64,000 bases of DNA from Pseudomonadota bacterium (GCA_023435265.1 JAEYRZ010000115.1:1-64000); one strand, 5' to 3'. Shown: positions 8,343-17,788, counted from the stretch's first letter. Notes: generated from the sequence alone by a model not told the origin. Numbers and translations: made by a program.

Positions 8343-9616
8343 GCCGGTGGCGCCTCCTTGGCGCCCGGCAAACCCGAATCCCGCGATTCGCCGCCGAGCA
8401 TCGGCAGCGGCAAACGGTCATCGGCCATGTAGATCGTGTGGGAGGGGAAGGCGAATTCTATTCCGGCGGTCCTGAAGCGGCGCAGGATTTCCAGGCAGAC
8501 CCCCTGAAGCCAGGCTTGGTAGGCCCACCAGTCGGGCGGATGGTACCAGGCAAGCACCGTGATATTGAGGCTCCAATCGTTGAAGCCATTGAAGTGGACG
8601 CGCGGGGGGAGATCGGGGTGCATGCCCTCGTGTCCGGTCAGAATCGAACGCAGGATGTCGACCGCTTCGGCCACTTTTTCGGTCGGCGTGCCGTAGACAA
8701 TCCCGATGTTGGCCAACCAGCGGATGTTGGGGCGTCGGCCGATATTCTCGAGCCCCGAATTGACCACTTTTTCATTGGGAATCGTCACCAGGTTGCCGGT
8801 CAGCGTCCGGATGCGCGTGCTGCGGAAGCCGACGCTTTCCACCACGCCGTCGAAACTGTCGATCACGATTCGGTCGCCGACCTCGAACGGCTTGTCGAAC
8901 AGAATCGTCAGCGTGCCGAAAAAATTGGCGATCGAATCCTTAGCCGCCAGGGCGACGGCCAGGCCGCCGATGCCCAGCGAGGCGATCAGCGGACCGACCT
9001 CGATGCCGGTCAGGTTTTGAAGCATGATGAGGCCGCCGACCACCACAATGAAAATCCGCACCAGCTTGCTCAGGAACGGGGCGAGCATCTTTTCGAGCCG
9101 GTCTTCGCATTCCTCTGACCATTTGGCCAGGCGGATGTCGAGAAAAGCGGTCAGGTTGAACAAAAACCAGATCAGCGCGGCGGCTGCGCCGATGTCGGCG
9201 CTCTTCTTGGCGATTTCCCAGACGGTATTGCTTCCGTCGGCTTTGGTGAAAATGCCGTACGCCGGGGAAAGGGCCGCGTACAGGCCGTAGGACCAGATAA
9301 AGAGGCTCAAAGGCCGGCCCGCCGACTTCAGCAGCAATCGCTTCCAGGAGGCCTCTTCGGGCTTGTCGATCGCGCCGCGCTTCCTGCGGATGAAGCTGCG
9401 CAGGGCGCGTTCGAGCATGAAAACGAGCAGCACCAGCACGAGGCAGCTCAGCAATGTCCACCCGGTGACATTGTCGAAGACAGTTTGATTGATCCAGTCG
9501 CCGACGCGCAGTACGGCTGCTGCGGAGGCCGGGGGCGTTTGCCCGGCCGCAGCGTCCGTTTCCGAAGCAAACGCAGTAGCGCAAAAATTGAAAGCAGGTG
9601 CGGCTGTAAAAAGCAT
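8339..9616 (-). CDS. MscS-family mechanosensitive channel
   Basis: The 425-residue product has an N-terminal signal-like segment (LFTAAPAFNFCATAFAS), about four to five transmembrane helices, and the MscS pore helix and beta domain (IASLGIGGLAVALAAKDSIANFFGTL is split across the pore-lining helix; GDRIVIDSFDGVVESVGFRSTRIRT follows). MscS channels release solutes on hypo-osmotic shock. I chose ATG 9616, eight bases after the corA stop, with GGATTGAGA just ahead; the frame is open further upstream but that part overlaps corA. It belongs to the DUF523-corA-mscS-uvsE operon. Confidence 0.88.
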   Translation of the reverse strand: MLFTAAPAFNFCATAFASETDAAAGQTPPASAAAVLRVGDWINQTVFDNVTGWTLLSCLVLVLLVFMLERALRSFIRRKRGAIDKPEEASWKRLLLKSAGRPLSLFIWSYGLYAALSPAYGIFTKADGSNTVWEIAKKSADIGAAAALIWFLFNLTAFLDIRLAKWSEECEDRLEKMLAPFLSKLVRIFIVVVGGLIMLQNLTGIEVGPLIASLGIGGLAVALAAKDSIANFFGTLTILFDKPFEVGDRIVIDSFDGVVESVGFRSTRIRTLTGNLVTIPNEKVVNSGLENIGRRPNIRWLANIGIVYGTPTEKVAEAVDILRSILTGHEGMHPDLPPRVHFNGFNDWSLNITVLAWYHPPDWWAYQAWLQGVCLEILRRFRTAGIEFAFPSHTIYMADDRLPLPMLGGESRDSGLPGAKEAPPA

Positions 9617-9624
9617 TCTCAATC

Positions 9625-10689
9625 CTATAGCCAGTTCTTCTTTTTGAAGTAGAGCAACATGGCGATCATCATGCCCAGCATCACGGCCCAGGCAAGAGGA
9701 TAGCCCCAGCGCCACGCCAGTTCCGGCATATACCGGAAGTTCATGCCGTAAATTCCGGCGATAAAGGTCACCGGAATGAAGAGGGTGGCAATGATGGTCA
9801 GCACTTTCATGATTTCGTTCATGCGGTTGCTGATCGAAGAAAGATAGATCTCCAGCAGGCTGGAAAGCAGTTCCCGGTAGGATTCGATCGTATCGATCAC
9901 CTGCAGGGTGTGATCGAGCACGTCGCGGAGGAAAAAACGGGTGTCCGGCCGAAACTGCGTGCCCTCCTCGCGGCTCAGAGCGGTGATCACTTCGCGCAGC
10001 GGCCGGATGTTGCGGTGCAGAAAGAGCGTGCTGCGCTTGAGTCTGTGAAGGCTCTGCAGGGTTTCGGGGTTGGAAACACCGAGAATCTCTTCCTCGATTT
10101 GGTCGACCTGCTCGGCGATATGATCCAGGATGACGAAGTATTGATCCACAAGGGCGTCCAGCAGGGCATAGGCGAGGTAATCGCCGCCGCCTTCCCGGAG
10201 ATGGCCGCGGCCCTTGCGCAGGCGGTCGCGCACGGTTTCGAACACATCCCCTTCCGATTCCTGAAACGAAATCAACGACGTGGGCGTCAGGATCAGGCTG
10301 ACCTGTTCGCTGACGATGCCCACCTCCTGGTCCAGGCGCAGCATTTTCAAAACAATGTATTCATATCGTTCGAAGGCTTCGGCTTTGGGCCGCTGGCCGG
10401 TGTGCAGCACATCCTCCAGCGTCAGCGAGTGAATCCGAAAATGTTCGCCGATACGGGCGACCATGGCGGTATCATGCAGCCCGTCCACATTCAGCCATGT
10501 GAAGCCCTCGGGATCGCAGGCGGCCAGTGCCGGTTCGACCGCCTCGAAACGTTGTTCGTTCAGAAAATCCCGATCGTAGGTGGTCACCGTGAGCCGCGTC
10601 CGGGTCACTTTTCTTTCGCCGGTATGCACCAGGGTGCCGGGAGCGAATCCGGCCTTGCTGACCGCCTTGCGGTATGTGCGTGCCGCCAT
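9625..10689 (-). CDS. corA: CorA-type magnesium/cobalt transporter
   Basis: A 354-residue inner-membrane channel with the CorA signature YGMNF between two C-terminal transmembrane helices (VLTIIATLFIPVTFIAG and the final hydrophobic stretch before FKKKNWL). The N-terminal cytoplasmic domain is of normal size. CorA takes up Mg2+ and Co2+. ATG 10689 has a strong ribosome site, AAGGAGG, six bases upstream, so the longer frame to 10803 is not used. It lies 25 bases after the DUF523-DUF1722 gene and 8 bases before mscS, so it sits inside a four-gene operon. Confidence 0.92.
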   Translation of the reverse strand: MAARTYRKAVSKAGFAPGTLVHTGERKVTRTRLTVTTYDRDFLNEQRFEAVEPALAACDPEGFTWLNVDGLHDTAMVARIGEHFRIHSLTLEDVLHTGQRPKAEAFERYEYIVLKMLRLDQEVGIVSEQVSLILTPTSLISFQESEGDVFETVRDRLRKGRGHLREGGGDYLAYALLDALVDQYFVILDHIAEQVDQIEEEILGVSNPETLQSLHRLKRSTLFLHRNIRPLREVITALSREEGTQFRPDTRFFLRDVLDHTLQVIDTIESYRELLSSLLEIYLSSISNRMNEIMKVLTIIATLFIPVTFIAGIYGMNFRYMPELAWRWGYPLAWAVMLGMMIAMLLYFKKKNWL

Positions 10690-10714
10690 GCCGCCTCCTT
10701 CGTCTCCGCCGGAT

Positions 10715-11677
10715 TCACACGTGGTTGCGCAAGCCCAGGGCGACGGGGTGGGTATTGAGAAAGGTCTGCTCGGCCAGATAGTGCTGGTCGTACTTGCGTA
10801 CATAATGGTTCAGCAGGGTGACAGGTACGATCAACGGCAGCTGCCCGGCCCGGTACGCCGCAATGAGCGAGATCATTTCCTGCTTTTCGGCGCCGGTCAG
10901 CTGTTTTTTGAAATATCCGAGAATATGCTGAAGTACGTTGACGTTTTTGGCCAGGCTGGACTTCAGCTGCAGGGCGGCGAGATAGAGCTGCTCATAGCGG
11001 TCGAAACATTCGTGCGCGGGGATTTTCTTTCCTTCCGCGACCCACTTGCCCATCTCCCGGTAGTGTGCGGGGCTGTGCGCCAGCAGGAGGAGTTTTTCGC
11101 GCGTGTGAAAGGCCACCAGGCCGCCCAGTGTCTGATTCCGATCGCGCAGCCTGCGCCAGCGCTGCAAGGCGAAAATGCGCTCGATGAAGTTTTCGCGCAG
11201 GCCGGGATCGTGCAGCCGGCCCTCATCTTCCACCGGTATCCGCGGAAAGTGGTTCATGAAGGCTTTGGCGAAAAGGCCGCTGCCGCTCCGGGCAGGCGTT
11301 CCCTGCTCGGCGTACACCTTGACCCGCTGCATGCCGCTGCTCGGCGAGTCCTTTTTGAAAACGAAGCCGCACAGGTTCTCGCGTTCGAGTTCGACCACCC
11401 GCCGCCGCGCCCAGGCCAGCATGCGTTCCGTGTGGTCGATCCGCGTGTTGCGCGTCACCAGGCGGGGCGTCTCGGGATCGCCGACCAGGCGCATGGCTTC
11501 GCGCGGAGTGGGCAGACCGCATTCCACCTCGGGACAGACCGGCACGAATTCGACGTACAGTCCGAGCGTGTCCCGGATGAACCGGTCCAACTTGTGTCCG
11601 CCGTCATAGCGCACCGGGTTGCCCAGCAGGCAACTGCTGATGCCCAGACGTATCTTCTCCGGAACATTCGACGACAT
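10715..11677 (-). CDS. DUF523-DUF1722 fusion protein (YbgA-like C-terminus)
   Basis: A 320-residue two-domain protein. The N-terminal DUF523 half carries conserved cysteines in ISSCLLG (Cys16), CPEVECGLPTPREAM (Cys48, Cys53) and NLCGFVFKKDSPSSGM (Cys103). DUF523 includes the [4Fe-4S] thiouracil desulfurase TudS, so a cluster-bound role is likely. The C-terminal half is DUF1722 (YbgA), of unknown function, often next to photolyase genes. The ATG at 11677 follows GAGG with good spacing. Placing it in an operon with uvsE agrees with a nucleobase-damage or salvage role; that is inference. Confidence 0.85.
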   Translation of the reverse strand: MSSNVPEKIRLGISSCLLGNPVRYDGGHKLDRFIRDTLGLYVEFVPVCPEVECGLPTPREAMRLVGDPETPRLVTRNTRIDHTERMLAWARRRVVELERENLCGFVFKKDSPSSGMQRVKVYAEQGTPARSGSGLFAKAFMNHFPRIPVEDEGRLHDPGLRENFIERIFALQRWRRLRDRNQTLGGLVAFHTREKLLLLAHSPAHYREMGKWVAEGKKIPAHECFDRYEQLYLAALQLKSSLAKNVNVLQHILGYFKKQLTGAEKQEMISLIAAYRAGQLPLIVPVTLLNHYVRKYDQHYLAEQTFLNTHPVALGLRNHV

Positions 11678-11806
11678 ACATACCTCATATTCGATTGAGC
11701 GCCCTCGCGCAACCCCCGTGCCTGCCTGCGACGCCGTCCGGGTCCCGCAGGGGGCTTTTCTTTCCCGGGCACTGTGATACAACACTCAACCGGATGGAGG
11801 GACCTG

Positions 11807-12252
11807 ATGATGGAGTTTTTAGAGCGCGTCGAAAGGCTGATACGTCGCAAGGATTTATGCGTTTTGGCAACAGCGGGAAGTGAAGGGCCGCATACCTCGC
11901 TGATGGCATATATCTGTCCACCGGGCACTTTGAACCTCTACTTCCTGACACCGATACGCAGCCGCAAATATCTCAACGTCCTTGCCGACCCGAGGGTCAG
12001 CCTGCTCGGGAGGAAGGCATTCGGGGCCGGATCCAGGCACTGACCATCTCCGGCCGGGCTGCCATAATCTCCGACCCGTTGGGCCGGCGCGCGATGGCGG
12101 ATGCACTGCTCGACCGTCACCCGCAGCTTTCAGTGCTTTCGGATCACGAAGAAACAGCAGTTCTGCAGGTTATCCCCAACGCATATCAGTTGCTCGACGG
12201 TCTTACCGCATCCCATTTTCTGCAGATAGATCCTGCTCCAGGCGGCGTTTAA
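11807..12252 (+). pseudogene. PPOX-family flavin-fold protein gene, frameshifted
   Basis: A gene for a pyridoxamine-phosphate-oxidase-like split-barrel protein starts at ATG 11807 (GGAGG at 11796-11800) and reads LIRRKDLCVLATAGSEGPH and RSRKYLNVLADPRVSLL. The frame then runs into a premature stop at 12043. Homologous sequence continues in another forward frame from about 12010 (EEGIRGRIQALTISGRAAI, ending QIDPAPGGV, stop at 12252). The break at 12004-12012 comes where family members have a short IDTR-like segment, so a small deletion is likely. It may be a real lesion or an assembly error. It is convergent with the next PPOX gene and overlaps its 3' end by four bases. Confidence 0.75.
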
Positions 12253-12638
12253 TTTTCTTCTCCGTCCGGACCGATCAGGGGCAGCTCCTTGTCGATCCTG
12301 AAGAAAACCAGATATCTGGGTCCGGCAAAAGGGGCTTCGTTCGGATATGTACGCCGGCGCATCTGACGCAGCCGTTCGGTATCCTGCTCTTCCGACACTT
12401 TGGTTATGAAGAAGCGTTTTCCGCCGAATCCTTCCCGCGCTTCCCGGAAAAGATAGGCCGCATGGGGATTATACTGCAGGTTGTGATGACTTAACCTGTC
12501 GTTCATGATGAAGGCCATGGTTCCATCAGGCATGATGTGCGGCCGGCCGTAAACCGCCGCATCCACCCGTCCCTCGGCATCCGCCGTGGACAATACACCG
12601 AAACCGCGGGTTTTGTCGAAGTAGTCTTTCAGGTCCAT
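12249..12638 (-). CDS. PPOX-family flavin-fold (split barrel) protein
   Basis: A 129-residue protein with the split-barrel pattern of pyridoxamine 5'-phosphate oxidase-like proteins: GFGVLSTADAEGRVDAAVYG, MAFIMNDRLSHHNLQYNPHAAYLF, and a C-terminal YLVFFRIDKELPLIGP. Such proteins bind FMN or F420-like cofactors; the substrate is unknown. ATG 12638 has AGGAG upstream. It lies 81 bases after the stop of no co-directional gene and so is probably transcribed alone. It is one of three PPOX-type genes within 6 kb (the others at 11807 and 17789). Confidence 0.8.
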   Translation of the reverse strand: MDLKDYFDKTRGFGVLSTADAEGRVDAAVYGRPHIMPDGTMAFIMNDRLSHHNLQYNPHAAYLFREAREGFGGKRFFITKVSEEQDTERLRQMRRRTYPNEAPFAGPRYLVFFRIDKELPLIGPDGEEN

Positions 12639-12719
12639 GATCGCTCCTACGGGTGACGTTTCAAAGCACCGGGGCGGCACGCACGCCGCAAGCCAATATG
12701 GTAATGGTGGACCAGCGGG

Positions 12720-14249
12720 TCAAGACACCCTCGATCGAGCCTCGGGGGTGCGTTTGGCGGCGCTTGCACCCCGCACCCGGCCGACCTGCGGATCGCCGCC
12801 GCGGCGAGCCAGAGCACGCAGCAAACCACGAAAAAGCCAGTCGTGAACAGGGAGGCAGAAGATCCAGTAGAGCATGCCGCCAAGGCCGTGCGGCCGGAAA
12901 AAAGCTTTCAGGTGGATTTCGCATCCGGTTTCGCGCGGTGTGAGTTCAAAGCACAGCAGGGCTTGTCCCGGGGCGCGCATTTCCGAGACAAGCTGCAGTT
13001 CACGGTTTGGCTGTACGCGGACGACGCGCCAGAAATCGAAGACCGCCCCCGGGCGCAAGGGCAGGGCGCACCCGCCGCGTTTCAATCCCGGGCCGCCCGC
13101 CAGGCAATCCAGGTAACCGCGCAGACGCCACAGCGCCTGGGCGAAGTAGTAGCCTCTGGCTCCGCCGATTCCTTCGATCCACGGCCAGAGTTGTTCGGGC
13201 GCGGAGCGGGCCCGAATCCAATAATGAAGGCTGAACTCGGTGGACCCTGCATAACCCGCGTCGCCGCAGGCCGACCATTCGGCAGGCCGTCCGGCGGCGT
13301 GTTCGGGAAGGCACACCGCCGCTTCGGTGAGTCCCTCCTGCAACGCCAGGCGGATTGCATCGCGGCACGATTTCAGTTCGGCCGGCAGAATCCCGCGGAT
13401 GCGGTTTTCCGAACAGACAGTGGGCACGCCCAAGCCTTCCGTCAGCGGACGGGCGATGGCTGCCGGGACCGGGGTGACCAGATGAATCCAGGCCGCGCTC
13501 AAGCGCGGCGTCAGGACGGGCACGGGCAGAATGCGGCGCGTGGGCAAGCCGGCTTCTTCGGCGTAAATGGCGATCAGGTCGCGGTAGGTCACGATGTCCG
13601 GCCCGCCGATATCGAAGGCGGTATGGCCGCCGATGTCGATCGCCAGGCTGCCCGTAAGGTAATTCAGCACATCGGCGATGGCGATGGGTTGTGTCGGCGT
13701 GGAAACCCAGCGCGGCGTGATCATCACCGGCAGACGGTCCACCAGGTGGCGCAGAATTTCAAAAGAAGCACTTCCCGAGCCGAGGATCATGGCCGCGCGC
13801 AGTGTGATCACCGGCACGGTTCCGGCAGCCAGCAGGTCGCCCACTTCATGGCGCGATGCCAGGTGACGGCTCAGCCGCGCATCATCGCGGGCACCCAGTC
13901 CGCTCAGGTAGATGATGCGGTTCAATCCGGAGGTTTCGGCGGCCCGGCACATATTGCGCGCCGCACGGCGGTCCGCCTCGACGTAGCGGCTCTTGCGGGA
14001 AATCATGGAATGCACGAGATAGTAGGCGGCGGCGCAGCCTTGACACGCTTTGAGCAGAGCCGCGGAATCGAGAACATCGCCCCGGACCAGCTCCAAGCGA
14101 GGATCCTGGGCCCACGGCCGGACTGCCGCGGCCGTCCACGATCGGACCATGGCGCGAACGCGCCAACCGGCTGTCAGGAGGCTTGGGATCAGCCGATTGC
14201 CGACGTAGCCGGTGGCGCCGATGACCAGAATCGGTTTCTGCGGGTCCAT
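12720..14249 (-). CDS. NAD(P)-binding SDR protein fused to DUF2867
   Basis: A 509-residue protein. The N-terminal part is an atypical/extended short-chain dehydrogenase with the Rossmann motif VIGATGYVGNRLI near residue 7 and YYLVHSM and IIYLSGLGARD downstream, like NmrA or complex I-associated relatives. The C-terminal part (from about residue 310) is a DUF2867, START-like domain (RGYYFAQALWRLRGYLD, PGAVFDFWRVVRV). The substrate is unknown. ATG 14249 is the first residue before the Rossmann fold; the frame is open further but without a ribosome site. It is divergent from ftsH. Confidence 0.85.
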   Translation of the reverse strand: MDPQKPILVIGATGYVGNRLIPSLLTAGWRVRAMVRSWTAAAVRPWAQDPRLELVRGDVLDSAALLKACQGCAAAYYLVHSMISRKSRYVEADRRAARNMCRAAETSGLNRIIYLSGLGARDDARLSRHLASRHEVGDLLAAGTVPVITLRAAMILGSGSASFEILRHLVDRLPVMITPRWVSTPTQPIAIADVLNYLTGSLAIDIGGHTAFDIGGPDIVTYRDLIAIYAEEAGLPTRRILPVPVLTPRLSAAWIHLVTPVPAAIARPLTEGLGVPTVCSENRIRGILPAELKSCRDAIRLALQEGLTEAAVCLPEHAAGRPAEWSACGDAGYAGSTEFSLHYWIRARSAPEQLWPWIEGIGGARGYYFAQALWRLRGYLDCLAGGPGLKRGGCALPLRPGAVFDFWRVVRVQPNRELQLVSEMRAPGQALLCFELTPRETGCEIHLKAFFRPHGLGGMLYWIFCLPVHDWLFRGLLRALARRGGDPQVGRVRGASAAKRTPEARSRVS

Positions 14250-14330
14250 GGTGCGCCTTGCTGAGAGTTTGGGGCCGAAACGGAGCACTACATTACAGCA
14301 GGTCTGACAGGATGCAAGCGTCGGCGGCCA

Positions 14331-14358
14331 TTGCATCGGACGCATTATCGCTTATCAT
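14331..14358 (+). promoter_or_regulatory. Candidate sigma-70-type promoter for ftsH
   Basis: TTGCAT (14331-14336) and TATCAT (14353-14358) are 16 bases apart and lie 70 bases upstream of the ftsH start, in the gap between the divergent SDR gene and ftsH. The match to the consensus is reasonable but not strong. Confidence 0.4.
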
Positions 14359-14428
14359 TAACGCAACCGTTCTTGAGGCTATGGGGAACCGACGCAACCG
14401 GTACCAGACATTACCGTCAGGAGGACGC

Positions 14429-16273
14429 ATGCAGAAACAGCACAAGTTTTCGATCTGGTACATCATTCTGGGCGTTTGGGGCGTATTGCTCATTCAGCAA
14501 TTGATCGTGAGCGCCATCGCCATTGAAACCATCGATTACAGCCGTTTTCTACAGCTCCTCGAACAGGACAAAATCACCGAGGTGGCCGTCACCGCCAACC
14601 AGATCCAGGGCCGCATGATCACCCCCGAAGGCAAGGAGACCATGTTCCGCACGGTCCGCGTCGACCCCGAAATCTCCAAGCTCCTCGAAGGCCATAAGGT
14701 CAAATTCAAGGGTCAGATCGAATCGACCTTTATGAGGGACTTGCTCTCGTGGGTCATTCCCATTTTTCTTTTCGTGGGCATCTGGTTCTTCATGATCAAG
14801 CGCATGCAGGGCCAGCAGCCCGGTTTTATGACCATCGGCAAGAACAAAGCCAAAGTCTACATGGAGGATGAAGTCGGGGTATCGTTCGCCGACGCCGCCG
14901 GTGTCGAAGAAGCCAAGCAGGAACTGGTCGAAATCGTCGAGTTTCTCCGAGAGCCGGGAAGGTTTACCGCCCTGGGCGGCAAGATGCCGCGCGGTATCCT
15001 GCTGGTCGGGCCGCCGGGCACCGGCAAGACCCTGCTGGCCCGGGCCGTGGCCGGTGAAAGCAAGGTTCCCTTCTTCAGCATGAGCGGTTCCGAATTCGTC
15101 GAAATGTTCGTCGGCCTGGGCGCCGCCCGCGTGCGCGACCTTTTCAACCAGGCCAAGCAGAAGGCCCCGTGCATCATCTTCATCGACGAACTGGATGCAC
15201 TGGGCAAGGCGCGCGGCATCGGCGGCATGGGGGGCCACGATGAACGTGAGCAGACGTTGAATCAGCTGCTGGTGGAGATGGACGGGTTCGACCCCCAGGT
15301 GGGCGTCATCCTGATGGCGGCCACCAACCGACCCGAAATTCTCGATCCGGCTCTTTTGCGGCCGGGCCGCTTCGACCGTCAGGTGCTTGTGGACCGACCG
15401 GACAAGAACGGCCGCGAAGCCATCCTGCGGGTGCATCTGAAAAATATTCAGGCTGCCGATGACCTGGACATCGAACGGATCGCCGCCATGACCCCTGGCA
15501 TGGTGGGCGCCGATCTCGCCAACCTGGTCAACGAAGCGGCCCTGCTTGCCGTAAGGCGGAACAAAAGCAAAGTGGGCATGGCCGAATTCGAGGAGGCCGT
15601 CGAGCGCGTGGTGGCCGGACTGGAGAAGAAAAACCGCCTGATTAATCCGGAAGAGAAGAAGATTGTCGCCTATCATGAAATCGGTCACGCTATCGTGGCC
15701 TTGGCACTGCCGGGCAGCGACCCGGTGCAGAAGATCACCATCATTCCGCGCGGCATCGCGGCCCTGGGCTACACCATGCAGGTGCCTACAGAAGACCGCT
15801 TTCTGATGCGCAAAACCGAACTGCTCAACAAGATCGCCGTGCTTCTGGGAGGCCGAGCGGCCGAAAGCCTGGTTTTCGGAGATATCTCCACCGGCGCGCA
15901 CAACGATCTTGCCAAGGCCACGGACATCGCGCGCAGCATGGTCAGGCAGTACGGCATGAGCGACACGATCGGTCAAGTCTATCATGCGCCAAGCCAACGT
16001 TCGCCGTTTCTGAATACGCCTTTCGAGAGCCCCCCGGAGTACAGTCCTGCCACGGCGACGCTGATCGACGAAGAGGTGCGCGGGATCATCACCCGGCAGT
16101 ATGCAGTTTCCTGCGACATTCTCGAGCAACACCGCACGCTGCTCGAAAAAGCGACGCGCATTTTGCTGGATCGGGAGACCATCGCCGGCGCGGAGCTTAA
16201 AGCCATGGCCGCCGAGGTCGCGGCCGCGGGGCAGAACGGAGCGGTCACCGAGGCCCATTCGGGCGTGAATTGA
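14429..16273 (+). CDS. ftsH: ATP-dependent zinc metalloprotease FtsH
   Basis: The 614-residue membrane protease degrades unneeded or misfolded membrane and cytoplasmic proteins. Two transmembrane helices (about 10-32 and 107-123) flank a short periplasmic domain. The AAA+ module has Walker A GPPGTGKT (194-201), Walker B IIFIDELDA and the second region of homology ATNRPEILDPALLRPGRFDR. The zinc site is HEIGH (416-420) rather than the commoner HEAGH, with a downstream acidic ligand in the THND-like segment. ATG 14429 follows GGAGG. The gene appears to stand alone. The chain is shorter than E. coli FtsH at the C-terminus. Confidence 0.95.
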   Translation: MQKQHKFSIWYIILGVWGVLLIQQLIVSAIAIETIDYSRFLQLLEQDKITEVAVTANQIQGRMITPEGKETMFRTVRVDPEISKLLEGHKVKFKGQIESTFMRDLLSWVIPIFLFVGIWFFMIKRMQGQQPGFMTIGKNKAKVYMEDEVGVSFADAAGVEEAKQELVEIVEFLREPGRFTALGGKMPRGILLVGPPGTGKTLLARAVAGESKVPFFSMSGSEFVEMFVGLGAARVRDLFNQAKQKAPCIIFIDELDALGKARGIGGMGGHDEREQTLNQLLVEMDGFDPQVGVILMAATNRPEILDPALLRPGRFDRQVLVDRPDKNGREAILRVHLKNIQAADDLDIERIAAMTPGMVGADLANLVNEAALLAVRRNKSKVGMAEFEEAVERVVAGLEKKNRLINPEEKKIVAYHEIGHAIVALALPGSDPVQKITIIPRGIAALGYTMQVPTEDRFLMRKTELLNKIAVLLGGRAAESLVFGDISTGAHNDLAKATDIARSMVRQYGMSDTIGQVYHAPSQRSPFLNTPFESPPEYSPATATLIDEEVRGIITRQYAVSCDILEQHRTLLEKATRILLDRETIAGAELKAMAAEVAAAGQNGAVTEAHSGVN

Positions 16274-16434
16274 AATCAGGCCGTAAATGATGTAGTTGAG
16301 TTCGGACGCGACCCGCGGGAACGCTCCGCAGGACCAAGGGATTCCTTGGGCATGCGTTGCGCCTGACCGTGTTGCAGGGCAGGGCGGAATGGAAATCGCG
16401 ACGGCACACGAACGAGCAATTAGAAAGGCCAGCC

Positions 16435-16965
16435 ATGATAATCGAGTTTGCGGGCAGGAAGCCGGTGATCGGGCGCAACGTTTTCATCGCGCCCAGCGCG
16501 GTGGTGATCGGGGACGTCACCCTCGGCGACAACTGCAGCGTATGGTTCAACGCCATTATCCGCGGGGACCTGGACGCCATTACGATCGGTGCGGACACCA
16601 ATATCCAGGACAATTGCACGTTGCATGTGGATCAGGGTGTTCCGCTGGCGATCGGCGCCAATGTCACAGTCGGACACAACGCGGTGGTCCACGGCTGCAC
16701 CATCGAGGATGAAGTGTTGATCGGCATGCAGTCCATCGTCATGAACGGCGCGGTGATCCGCAAAGGCAGCGTCGTGGCGGCCGGAGCGGTCATCATGGAA
16801 GGTCGGCAGATTGGTCCGCGCCAGCTGGTGGCCGGGATGCCCGCCCAGGTTAAAAGGGAGCTGGACGACAGCACCCTGGAGTTGATCCTGCTGGCCGCCG
16901 AGCATTACAAATCCCTGGCGAAATCCTACCGCTCCTACCGCATCCTGGATTCCGGAAAACCATAG
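16435..16965 (+). CDS. Gamma-class carbonic anhydrase-like protein
   Basis: A 176-residue left-handed beta-helix protein made of hexapeptide repeats (for example VVIGDVTLGDNCSVWFNAII is split over three turns). It keeps the three zinc ligands of the gamma-CA family: His64 in CTLHVDQG, His81 in VGHNAVV and His86 in VHGCTI. Such proteins either hydrate CO2 or are inactive relatives (YrdA, PaaY-like), and I cannot tell which. ATG 16435 is preceded by AAAGG. It converges with the alpha/beta hydrolase gene, five bases away. Confidence 0.88.
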   Translation: MIIEFAGRKPVIGRNVFIAPSAVVIGDVTLGDNCSVWFNAIIRGDLDAITIGADTNIQDNCTLHVDQGVPLAIGANVTVGHNAVVHGCTIEDEVLIGMQSIVMNGAVIRKGSVVAAGAVIMEGRQIGPRQLVAGMPAQVKRELDDSTLELILLAAEHYKSLAKSYRSYRILDSGKP

Positions 16966-16970
16966 CGGGT

Positions 16971-17786
16971 TCAGCCCTCCATAGCCGCGCGGCTCTGGTC
17001 CGCCAGACGTCGGACGGCGGCCATGTACTCGTTCATACCACGCACCAGGATGTCGTTGTGATCGGCGCCCCGGATCTTGAGGAGGCGTTTGTTCTCCGCC
17101 GGACTGGCGGCATAAAGCGCCTGAGCCTCGCTGTAGGGAATGATATGGTCGAACTCCGCATGCATGATCAGGGTGTCTCCGCTGTAGGCCGCGATTTTCT
17201 CCCGGTTGCGGAAGCCCTGCGCTTCGGTCAGGCCCAGCGCCGAGGGATCGGCGCCAAGCAGGCGCAACAGAGGCAGCGTATGGGCGAAGCCGCTTTCGAT
17301 GATCAGGCCGTCGACCCATCCGGCATGTGCGGCGGCCAATTCCAGTGCCGGGGCGCTGCCCAGAGAACGACCCATGATCACCAGGGGTCCGTCGAAACGC
17401 TTTTCGCGCAGCCAGGCACGGGTGTAGCGCAGTATGGCGTGGCTGTCGGCCAGCATCGTTTCCACGCCCGGAATACCTTCGGATTTGCCGTAACCGCGGT
17501 AGTCCACGGCAAGCAGGTTCAATCCGCGCTGATTGAAGACGGGGCCCAGGTCGTCGTAATCGGCTACGATCTCGCCGTTGCCGTGAAAGAAAAGAATGTT
17601 GGCGCCTTGCGGATGGGCCGCATGGAAACGCGCGCCGATGCGCACGCCCGCTGCGACCTCGATCATCAGGTCGCGGGAGGTTTCGGGCAGTACCGCCGGG
17701 GACGCTGTTTCCGGCCGGGGATGAAACAGGACAGCGGCGATCGCCGGGCGATCCATGCCTGTAGCATTCGAATTGGCGGCGGACAT
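16971..17786 (-). CDS. Alpha/beta hydrolase
   Basis: A 271-residue serine hydrolase. Visible motifs are the oxyanion-region FFHGNGE, DYRGYGKSEG, the nucleophile elbow MGRSLGSAP (Ser141), and a late Asp and His (MHAEFDHIIPY and GADHNDI) that complete the triad. It resembles the YfhR/BEM46-type hydrolases of unknown substrate. ATG 17786 has an excellent ribosome site (AAAAGGAGG). It begins two bases after the stop of the PPOX-family gene and is the last gene of the dynamin-PPOX-hydrolase operon. Confidence 0.87.
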   Translation of the reverse strand: MSAANSNATGMDRPAIAAVLFHPRPETASPAVLPETSRDLMIEVAAGVRIGARFHAAHPQGANILFFHGNGEIVADYDDLGPVFNQRGLNLLAVDYRGYGKSEGIPGVETMLADSHAILRYTRAWLREKRFDGPLVIMGRSLGSAPALELAAAHAGWVDGLIIESGFAHTLPLLRLLGADPSALGLTEAQGFRNREKIAAYSGDTLIMHAEFDHIIPYSEAQALYAASPAENKRLLKIRGADHNDILVRGMNEYMAAVRRLADQSRAAMEG

Positions 17787-17788
17787 GG

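Noticed and set aside
14549..16258. Long open frame on the minus strand across ftsH
   Set aside because: It is antisense to a full FtsH with all motifs. Such frames come from GC-rich third positions, and it lacks recognisable domains.
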